Shown: positions 47,036 through 53,636 of the stretch, one piece after another | How positions within the stretch are numbered: the stretch's first letter is position 1 | Layout: every line of letters begins with the position of its first letter | From: a bacterium | GTDB lineage: Bacteria > Bacillota > Clostridia > Lachnospirales > Lachnospiraceae | Direction of reading: 5' to 3' | DNA: 53,636 nt | Assembly (NCBI GenBank): GCA_004562765.1 | Contig: SFRL01000024.1 | Span: 1 to 53,636, forward strand | Program-made: the position numbers and the translations under genes | The notes under the pieces: generated by a model | Seen by the model: the letters and a program-made list of their open reading frames with translations, nothing else | Told to the model about the DNA's origin: nothing | The model's database searches: none

Positions 47036-47953
47036 ATGAAACATATATTTATTGTCAATCCCTATGCGGGAAATATGACATTTGCAAACAATTTAAGACA
47101 GCAGTTAGAGCAGATCAAGGACTTTGAGTATTTTCTGTTTAATTCGCGCTATACCGGAAACGAAACGGAACTGACGAAGAAGATCGTGCACTTTTTCCCC
47201 GATGAACAGCTGCGCATCTATGCCTGCGGCGGCTCCGGAACCATGCGAAATGTTCTGGAGGGTGTGGGAGAGAATCCACATGTGGATCTGGCTTTTTATC
47301 CCTGCGGTATGACGAACGATTTTCTGAAGGTGTTCAGCCAGGAGGATCAGGAGCGTTTTTATGATATCGAGGAGCTGATCCACGGTGAGACGATCCAGGT
47401 GGATTCCATCCTGACTAATCACGGCAGGGCGCTCAATACTTTTTCCTGCGGCATGGATGCGGAGATCATGCGCTATATTGCGACTCAGCATCCGGTGCGC
47501 ACGGTGGGTGTCCAGGTTCCGTATTCTGCCTATATTTTTGAGGCATTGCTGCGGCTGAAAAAAATGGATCTGAGGATCCGTGTGGACGGTAAGGAGATGA
47601 ACGGCTATTATGATGAGCTTTGCTGGGGCAACGGCTGTGTGCTGGGAGGATCTCTGTGTATGCCGAAGGGCTTCGTGCCAAACGACGGGTTGGGAAGCTA
47701 TGTACTCGTTCCGGCCAAAGGTCATCTGGCGTTTATCCGGATCCTGATCAATCTGATCCGGCAAAAGAATGATTATATTGAAAAAAATGCCCGGGTCGGC
47801 CATGGGAAGAAGATGACGATCATGCGCAGTGACCGGGGACCGATCGTGGTGAATCTGGATGGTGAAATGCTGTCTGCACCCGGTGAATGGACGGTTGAGA
47901 TGCGCCCGTCAAGTGTGAGATTTGTTGTTCCGAGAGGGGTGAGACTGCCATGA
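47036..47953 (+). CDS. Diacylglycerol/sphingosine-kinase-like (DAGK catalytic domain) protein
   Basis: The 305-residue protein has the DagK/YegS fold layout: HIFIVNPYAGN at the start, a glycine motif in YACGGSGTMRNVLEGV, then FYPCGMTNDFLKVF, and a C-terminal beta-rich domain ending with a NLDGEML segment as in family members. The usual GGDGT motif is GGSGT here, with Ser67 in place of the highly conserved Asp, and the usual GTGNDF is GMTNDF. It may therefore be an altered or inactive lipid kinase. GGAG precedes ATG 47036 by 8 nt. Its stop overlaps the start of a hybrid sensor kinase by 4 nt, suggesting a joint membrane-linked role (inference). Confidence 0.8.
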   Translation: MKHIFIVNPYAGNMTFANNLRQQLEQIKDFEYFLFNSRYTGNETELTKKIVHFFPDEQLRIYACGGSGTMRNVLEGVGENPHVDLAFYPCGMTNDFLKVFSQEDQERFYDIEELIHGETIQVDSILTNHGRALNTFSCGMDAEIMRYIATQHPVRTVGVQVPYSAYIFEALLRLKKMDLRIRVDGKEMNGYYDELCWGNGCVLGGSLCMPKGFVPNDGLGSYVLVPAKGHLAFIRILINLIRQKNDYIEKNARVGHGKKMTIMRSDRGPIVVNLDGEMLSAPGEWTVEMRPSSVRFVVPRGVRLP

Positions 47954-50379
47954 GAGATTTTCACAGAGAACGGAGAATGGTCTGGTATATCCTGGTCCTC
48001 GAAACGCTGATCGTGTTCTTTGCGATCCGGGAGATCTATCACGCGCCCACTGCGCGTTTTGCGTTGGAGTTATGCGCAAGTCTGATCGGATTGTGCCTGA
48101 CACATCTGATGATCTCGCGTTATTCTTCCAGGTGTTCGGATTTTATGCAGGGCGGAGTTACGATCGCATGCGGAATGGCAGTCTATCTGTGCTATTCGCT
48201 GGAGAGTGGATCGGACCGTCTGCTGCCGGTATGTATTCTTTTTGTGATGGCCGAGTGTACGATCTATAAAAATCTGCAGCTGAATATGCTTGTGCTGGGT
48301 ATGGATATTATAATGATCCTGTTCACGCGCATTTTGTGTAATCTGAAGATCATATATAATACTTATAATCAGATGGAATTTAACTTTATTTTACTGTTGC
48401 TTCTGCTCGTCAGTATGTTGATGATGCTTATGCAGCAGCAGGATCTGTTTATTGAACGTGTGGCGCATGAAGATGAAAAGAGTCTGGACGATCTGCTGCA
48501 GCTCGTCGAGATGAAATGTGAGGAAGCCACGGCAGCAGCGGAGGCAAAGAGCAGCTTTCTGGCAAACATGTCGCACGAGATCCGCACGCCGATCAATGCG
48601 GTGCTGGGTATGAACGAGATGATCCTGCGTGAGACACAGGATGCGGAGGTTCTCGGCTATGCCCAGAATATTCAGAGCGCGGGAACAGCGCTTCTGTCGC
48701 TGATCAATGATATTCTGGATATATCAAAGATCGAGTCGGGAAAGATGGAGCTGATGTCGGAAAAATACCAGTTGGGCAGCCTGCTTTACGATATTCTTCT
48801 GGTCGTACAGCCCCGGGTGGAGAAAAAGGGACTGCAGCTTGTGCTTGACGTCGATGAGCATATCCCGAATGAACTCTATGGAGACGAGGTGCGGATCCGT
48901 CAGATAATTACGAATATTCTGACGAATGCAGTGAAATATACAGAAAAAGGAAGCGTTACCCTTCGCGTCAAGATGGAAAAGAAAGATGACCGTCATATTA
49001 TATTGAAGGTGGCGGTGAAGGATACAGGTATCGGGATCAAGGAGAGCAAGGAGGTACTTTTTGCCTCCTTCCAGCGTGGAAGGGATCTGCGGGCGCATCA
49101 TATTGAGGGAACCGGACTGGGACTTTCCATCACCCAGCAGCTGCTGGAAATGATGGGAAGCGAGCTTGATATGGAGAGCGTTTATGGAAAAGGCTCGATC
49201 TTTTCTTTTGATCTTGTGCAGACTGTGGTGAGCGAGGAGCCGATGGGCAATCTGAACGACCTCTATCAGAAGCGGCTGTCACAGGAACAGAAGTATCATG
49301 AGAGTTTCACGGCACCCGATGCGCATGTGCTTGTAGTGGACGACAATGTGATGAACCAGAAGGTGGTGCAGTCATTGCTGAAGCAGACGCTGGTGCAGAT
49401 CGACACGGCGGAGGATGGAGCCGGCTGCCTGGAAAAGTGTGCGCGCAATCATTACGACCTGATCCTTATGGATCATCTGATGCCTCATATGGATGGTATC
49501 GAGGCATTCCATCGTCTGCGTGCAGATAAACAGGGCATCAATTACAAAACGCCGGTGATCATTCTCACTGCAAACGCAGTTGCAGGTATGAAACAGAAAT
49601 ATATGGAGGAGGGCTTCAACGGATTTTTGTCAAAGCCTGTGCAGGCACCGCTTCTGGAGGAAACGCTGAAGCAGTATCTTCCGGAGGAACTGGTGACACT
49701 TTCGGAGAAGGAACAGACCGATGATGCCGAGGAGCAGGAGCGCAGACAGACATTGCGTCAGGCGGTAGATGATCTTCGACTGGCAGATATGGATCTGGAT
49801 GATGCATTGCAGTATTCCTCCGGTCTGGTGGCAGATGTGCTGGAGAATATCAAGGGGTATCTCACGGATTCTGAGACGAATCGAGCGCGCATCAAGAAGG
49901 AATTTCATGCAGAGAACTGGAATGATTTCAAGATTCATGTACATGCCTTGAAGAGCACTTCGCGTATTGTGGGCGCAGTGCATATGGCATATCTGGCAGA
50001 GCAGATGGAAAAGGCCGCAGGCAGTGAGGATATTTCTTATATCACTGCAAATTTTGAGGATCTGGTCTATGAGCATGAGCAGCTGTGTCTGGATCTGGAG
50101 CATCTGCTGGCGGCTCCTTCCGTCCGCGATATGATATCGGGTCCCATTGAGGTGGAACAGACACCTGACAGCTATGTGGCAGAAGCGGAGCAGTTTTTAC
50201 AGGGTGTACAGGAGTATGATGTGGATTTTGAACGCCTTCGCACGTTTTGCAATTGTTATCCGTCGGGAATGCTGCTGCAGGAAGAGCGGGCAGAATTGTC
50301 ACAGGCAGTGGAGGACTTTGATTATGAGGCGATCAGCCGGATACTTGCACAGATGATCGATCTGGTAAAAGAGGATTGA
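47950..50379 (+). CDS. Hybrid sensor histidine kinase with REC and HPt domains (first of two)
   Basis: The 809-residue protein starts with about five membrane helices (10-165) and no large extracellular sensor. It then has a HisKA domain with phosphorylated His209 in NMSHEIRTPINA, an ATPase domain (NAVKYTEKGS, DTGIGI, GTGLGLSI), a receiver domain with Asp508 in LILMDHLMP, and an HPt domain with His665 in IHVHALKSTSR. A further 100-residue helical tail follows. All four steps of a His-Asp-His relay are in one chain; the final response regulator is not in the window. ATG 47950 overlaps the preceding stop. Confidence 0.94.
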   Translation: MRDFHRERRMVWYILVLETLIVFFAIREIYHAPTARFALELCASLIGLCLTHLMISRYSSRCSDFMQGGVTIACGMAVYLCYSLESGSDRLLPVCILFVMAECTIYKNLQLNMLVLGMDIIMILFTRILCNLKIIYNTYNQMEFNFILLLLLLVSMLMMLMQQQDLFIERVAHEDEKSLDDLLQLVEMKCEEATAAAEAKSSFLANMSHEIRTPINAVLGMNEMILRETQDAEVLGYAQNIQSAGTALLSLINDILDISKIESGKMELMSEKYQLGSLLYDILLVVQPRVEKKGLQLVLDVDEHIPNELYGDEVRIRQIITNILTNAVKYTEKGSVTLRVKMEKKDDRHIILKVAVKDTGIGIKESKEVLFASFQRGRDLRAHHIEGTGLGLSITQQLLEMMGSELDMESVYGKGSIFSFDLVQTVVSEEPMGNLNDLYQKRLSQEQKYHESFTAPDAHVLVVDDNVMNQKVVQSLLKQTLVQIDTAEDGAGCLEKCARNHYDLILMDHLMPHMDGIEAFHRLRADKQGINYKTPVIILTANAVAGMKQKYMEEGFNGFLSKPVQAPLLEETLKQYLPEELVTLSEKEQTDDAEEQERRQTLRQAVDDLRLADMDLDDALQYSSGLVADVLENIKGYLTDSETNRARIKKEFHAENWNDFKIHVHALKSTSRIVGAVHMAYLAEQMEKAAGSEDISYITANFEDLVYEHEQLCLDLEHLLAAPSVRDMISGPIEVEQTPDSYVAEAEQFLQGVQEYDVDFERLRTFCNCYPSGMLLQEERAELSQAVEDFDYEAISRILAQMIDLVKED

Positions 50380-50394
50380 TGGGAGGAAAACGTT

Positions 50395-52800
50395 ATGGAT
50401 TATAAGTATGAAGAGGAGTATATGAGGTCACATGACAGACTGGTCACAAAACGGATCCATAAGGTCGTCAACCTGTGTCTTCTGATCGGTCCGGCGCTCT
50501 ACATATTTACGAAATTGGATATATTTAAAATACCGCTCCCATATATTATTTCATCCACAGCCTATATCGTCCTTTCGTGGCTTCTTGTGGATGTGCTGAT
50601 CCGTGCAAATAAACTGACTGCGGCGAAATATGTGCAGCTCATCTATCTGGAAATACTGGTGGCAGCAGCTTCCGCCAGCCCTTATATGGGTATTTACATG
50701 ACCTATTTTGCAATACCACTGATCTCTTGCATGTACATGGACTGGGTGCTGACAGCCATCATGTCCGTGACCGGATATTTTTGCATGATGGGATTCTTGT
50801 GGCCGAGAGCGGTCGGTTTTGTCGAACATGGATTTACGAATTTTAAGGATCCGTTTCATTTTTGGTGCAGCTTTGGTGCGGGGTATTCCATCGAGTATCT
50901 GTTCATGGCGGTGTTTGCCATCTCTGTTGTCCGCCATGGACGGGAGATCCGGCAGCACTATTTTGAGAGCCAGAAGGAAAAACTTTCCGCAGAGGCAGCG
51001 AATCAGGCAAAGAGCAGCTTCCTTGCAAATATGTCGCACGAGATCCGTACACCGATCAATGCGATCATCGGAATGAATGAGATGATCCTTCGCGAGAGCA
51101 GAGAACGCAGGATCCTGCGCTATGCGGGCAATATTAAAAATGCCAGCAAGAGCCTGCTGGCGCTGATCAATGATATTCTGGATTTCTCTAAGGTGGAATC
51201 CGGAAAGATGGAGATCATCAATGCAACCTATCAGGTGAGTTCACTTTTGAATGACCTGGTCAATATGATCCAGCCGCGGGCGGCAGATAAAGAACTGGAG
51301 TTGAAGTTGGACATCGACGACCAGATTCCCAGCGAGCTTTACGGTGACGAGGTGCGTATCCGTCAGGTCGTTACGAACCTTCTGACCAATGCGGTAAAGT
51401 ATACAAGAGAGGGTTCTGTGACGCTGAAGGTGCGCTGTACAAAGCTGCCGGATACAGATAAAGTGCGTCTGGATGTGGCTGTTGTGGATACCGGTATCGG
51501 CATTAAAAAAGAGGATCAGGAAAAACTGTTTTCTACTTTCCAGCGCGTGGATGAGCAGACGAACCGCGGCATTGAGGGCACCGGTCTCGGACTGGCACTC
51601 TCCAAGCAGCTGCTGGAGCTGATGAATTCCAAACTGCTGGTAGACAGCGAATATGGACGGGGCAGCGCCTTTTTCTTCGGTCTGGTACAAAAGATCGTGG
51701 ATGAAACACCGATCGGCAATTACAAGTCGCTGTACGAGAGATCCGCACGGGATATGGCACATTACCAGGAGAGCTTCCAGGCTCCGGATGCAAAGATCCT
51801 TGTTGTGGATGACACCCGCATGAATCTGGAAGTCTGCAAAGGTCTGCTGAAGAAGACGAGAATACAGGTAGATACAGCCGACAGCGGAATCGAGTGCCTG
51901 AATATGATCATGAAAAAAGAGTATCATATGATCTTTCTGGATCATAAGATGCCGAATATGGACGGTGTGCAGTGTCTGGAGCGCATGCGTCAGATGGAAA
52001 ACAACCCGAATGCAAATACAAAGGTCATCGCGCTGACTGCAAATGCAGTGAGTGGTGCAAGAGAGTTTTATCTTTCACACGGATTTGACGATTATCTGGC
52101 AAAACCCATTCAGGGAGAAAAGCTGGAACAGCTTTTATGCCAGTATCTGCCGCCGCAGTTTTTGAAGGTTCCGGAGGAGGAGAGCGTCGATTATCTGGAG
52201 GAATTGTGTATTCCGCCGATCGACGGTATTGTGGCAGATGATGCGCTTCGATATGCCGGAGGCGATCAGGAGGAGTATCTGCACAATCTGAAACTGTATC
52301 TGGAAGAGTTTAACGAGAAAAAAGAGAAACTGGAGCAGTTCTTCAGCCAGGGGGATCTGGAAAACTATCAGATATTGGCACATGCTGTGAAGAGTACGTC
52401 CAGACTGATCGGTGCCAATGATCTGTCCGAACTGGCACGCAAGATGGAGGAGGCTTCTGCTGCCCGCGATATGGAGTGCGTGCGTTCCGGACACGCGCAG
52501 TTTATGGAGCGATTTGCTTATCAGAGCAGTTGTATCGCGGATACGATCGCGGATCTTGGCATGGAGGATTCACAGGCAGAGCTTGTGGCAGTATCTCCGG
52601 AGGAGCTGCATACATTTTGTGAAAAGCTGAAGGCGAGTCTGGAGGAATTTGATATGGAGGAGATCCAAAGCCGGGTGGCAGAGCTTCAGACTTTTGATGT
52701 ATTAAAGGATATCAAGGATGCCATGCAGACTGCCGTAAACAATTTTGATTATGACGGCGTGAATGATCAGGTCGAAGCGTTGGAAAAACTGGTGGGCTGA
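50395..52800 (+). CDS. Hybrid sensor histidine kinase with REC and HPt domains (second of two)
   Basis: The 801-residue protein repeats the architecture of its neighbour: membrane helices (about 25-185), His215 in NMSHEIRTPINA, an ATPase domain (NAVKYTREGS, DTGIGI, GTGLGLALS), receiver Asp516 in MIFLDHKMP, and HPt His663 in LAHAVKSTSR, then a helical tail. Long identical stretches in the kinase core show that the two genes are paralogues, probably from tandem duplication, while the membrane parts have diverged. GGGAGGAAAACGTT precedes ATG 50395, 15 nt after the first kinase. They may respond to different cues and share a target. A terminator follows. Confidence 0.94.
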   Translation: MDYKYEEEYMRSHDRLVTKRIHKVVNLCLLIGPALYIFTKLDIFKIPLPYIISSTAYIVLSWLLVDVLIRANKLTAAKYVQLIYLEILVAAASASPYMGIYMTYFAIPLISCMYMDWVLTAIMSVTGYFCMMGFLWPRAVGFVEHGFTNFKDPFHFWCSFGAGYSIEYLFMAVFAISVVRHGREIRQHYFESQKEKLSAEAANQAKSSFLANMSHEIRTPINAIIGMNEMILRESRERRILRYAGNIKNASKSLLALINDILDFSKVESGKMEIINATYQVSSLLNDLVNMIQPRAADKELELKLDIDDQIPSELYGDEVRIRQVVTNLLTNAVKYTREGSVTLKVRCTKLPDTDKVRLDVAVVDTGIGIKKEDQEKLFSTFQRVDEQTNRGIEGTGLGLALSKQLLELMNSKLLVDSEYGRGSAFFFGLVQKIVDETPIGNYKSLYERSARDMAHYQESFQAPDAKILVVDDTRMNLEVCKGLLKKTRIQVDTADSGIECLNMIMKKEYHMIFLDHKMPNMDGVQCLERMRQMENNPNANTKVIALTANAVSGAREFYLSHGFDDYLAKPIQGEKLEQLLCQYLPPQFLKVPEEESVDYLEELCIPPIDGIVADDALRYAGGDQEEYLHNLKLYLEEFNEKKEKLEQFFSQGDLENYQILAHAVKSTSRLIGANDLSELARKMEEASAARDMECVRSGHAQFMERFAYQSSCIADTIADLGMEDSQAELVAVSPEELHTFCEKLKASLEEFDMEEIQSRVAELQTFDVLKDIKDAMQTAVNNFDYDGVNDQVEALEKLVG

Positions 52801-52830
52801 CCGGTGAACAGGCAATGATATATCGTTTTA

Positions 52831-52866
52831 AAGAGTAGTTGTACAATGTACAGCTGCTCTTTTTTT
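52831..52866 (+). terminator. Terminator after the tandem kinases
   Basis: A 14-bp stem (52831-52844 with 52848-52861, two G-U pairs) with a 3-nt loop and a following T-run. Confidence 0.88.
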
Positions 52867-52956
52867 GACCGTTTTATTGGACTTATAATTTTGTATGATT
52901 GATTTACACGAAACAGGGAAACAGGGAACGAACAAACAGTTGTGAGGAGGGATTCT

Positions 52957-53295
52957 ATGAGAGGGCGGATCATAGCAGTAGATTTTGACGGAACCTTGTG
53001 CAGGGACTGTTATCCGGGGATCGGCGAAGCAAACGAGAGACTGATCCGGAGGTTGAAGGAGCTTCGTGCGCAGGGAGACCGGTTGATCCTTTGGACCTGC
53101 CGGAACGGGAAGCAGCTGGAGGAGGCGCTGTTCTTTTGCATGATGCGCGGGCTGGTATTTGATGCAGTAAATGAAAACCTGCCGGAGATCATAGAAGAAT
53201 TCGGCGGTGATTCGCGAAAAATATTTGCGGATCTGTATATCGATGACCGGTGTGTCGTCCCATGGGAAATGTTAAACTGCCGGTCACTGGCATGA
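52957..53295 (+). CDS. Small HAD-superfamily-like protein
   Basis: The 112-residue protein opens with RIIAVDFDGTLCRD, a HAD motif I (DxDGT) with both aspartates. A LILWTCRNGKQLEEAL segment corresponds to motif II, and KIFADLYIDDRCV resembles the motif IV Asp pair. It is shorter than most HAD phosphatases and lacks a cap domain. It resembles small 'hydrolase' proteins often found near phage or nucleotide genes. Substrate is unknown. AGGAGGG lies 5 nt before ATG 52957; an in-frame GTG at 52942 overlaps that site. The next small gene starts close to its stop. Confidence 0.78.
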   Translation: MRGRIIAVDFDGTLCRDCYPGIGEANERLIRRLKELRAQGDRLILWTCRNGKQLEEALFFCMMRGLVFDAVNENLPEIIEEFGGDSRKIFADLYIDDRCVVPWEMLNCRSLA

Positions 53296-53342
53296 AACGG
53301 AAAAAAGATGACCATGATGATCAGAAAGGACAGGTGTTTACT

Positions 53343-53543
53343 ATGAAACAGATTTTATCGTATCTTGTGGCAGCAATGATCTTATCAGTCAGCAGTATTG
53401 CCATGGTAGCCGCATTGCTGGCGCGCGATGTATTCGGACAAGGGGATCCGTATGTGGCGCTTGTACTTGTATTGCTCTTTATTTTGTATTTTATCTTTCT
53501 TCTTTTATTAGATCGTTTGCAGAACGTGAAAAAGATGGGCTAG
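53343..53543 (+). CDS. Small two-helix membrane protein
   Basis: The 66-residue product has two hydrophobic stretches (about 4-24 and 35-55) joined by a short loop (RDVFGQGDPY) and a basic end (RLQNVKKMG), consistent with a two-pass membrane peptide. No family is recognised. The start is uncertain: ATG 53343 has AAAGGA 13 nt upstream, GTG 53334 is closer to it, and ATG 53292 overlaps the HAD gene stop but has no ribosome site. It may be translated by coupling to the HAD-like gene. Confidence 0.55.
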   Translation: MKQILSYLVAAMILSVSSIAMVAALLARDVFGQGDPYVALVLVLLFILYFIFLLLLDRLQNVKKMG

Positions 53544-53636
53544 CGTAAAATTTTATTCGGAATAAATGAAAAGAGAACACCACTTTGTGATAAAGTATTA
53601 GGTGACCAAACCAAAATACGAAAGCAAAGAAAGGTG
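53544..53636. other. Window end, no gene identified
   Basis: The last 93 bases are A-rich. A short dyad (ATTTTATTCGGAATAAAT) follows the membrane protein. GAAAGG near the last bases may be the ribosome site of a gene beyond the window. Confidence 0.3.

Overview
The window looks like a chromosomal segment of a Lachnospiraceae-type anaerobic Firmicute (Clostridia). The evidence is moderate GC, strong AGGAGG ribosome sites, CIRCE and T-box regulation, a class III fructose-1,6-bisphosphatase, AspRS with GatCAB, and many Rho-independent terminators. I see no rRNA, tRNA, intact insertion sequence or CRISPR array. All assignments come from reading the sequence; no database search was possible.

Layout. 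1-4.1 kb is accessory: a gene cut by the window edge, an orphan MNT nucleotidyltransferase, a membrane-anchored PD-(D/E)XK/zinc-ribbon protein, a BlaI/M56-peptidase pair with two operators, and a Phd/ParE-type toxin-antitoxin pair. 4.1-6.9 kb is clpB under CIRCE. 7-16 kb holds a GH31 glucosidase, a membrane polysaccharide deacetylase, rarA with an aminotransferase, an aldo/keto reductase with mtnA, and a Mrp-type Fe-S carrier ATPase. 16.1-22.3 kb reads as one operon: dnaE, pfkA, an rRNA methyltransferase, a small protein and a small alarmone synthetase. It ends at a 101-nt inverted repeat facing typA and an XRE regulator on the minus strand. 25-30 kb holds a tandem OB-fold SSB-like protein, a cobalamin adenosyltransferase, dapA, dapB and fbp.

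30.1-35.6 kb is the most novel part. A TetR repressor diverges from a five-gene operon encoding an SCP2-domain protein, an alpha/beta hydrolase, a free-standing condensation domain, a free-standing carrier protein and an acyl-adenylating enzyme. Two near-identical 15-bp palindromes bracket its promoter. This is a complete set of separate adenylation, carrier, condensation and possible release parts, and I cannot match it to a described pathway.

35.6-40.4 kb holds a short UvrA-like ABC protein behind a promoter of MerR type (20-bp spacer with a central inverted repeat), a small orphan ORF between paired repeats, and a chemoreceptor. 40.5-46.9 kb is an asparagine and aminoacyl-tRNA block: asnA diverges from aspS-gatC-gatA-gatB, whose leader is a T-box that I read as having an Asn (AAC) specifier. 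47-52.8 kb holds a diacylglycerol-kinase-like protein coupled to two tandem hybrid histidine kinases. A small HAD-type protein and a small membrane protein close the window.

At several places short inverted repeats based on ACTGT...ACAGT or GTAACTG...CAGTTAC sit in intergenic DNA, mostly just upstream of ribosome sites. They may be one repeat family.
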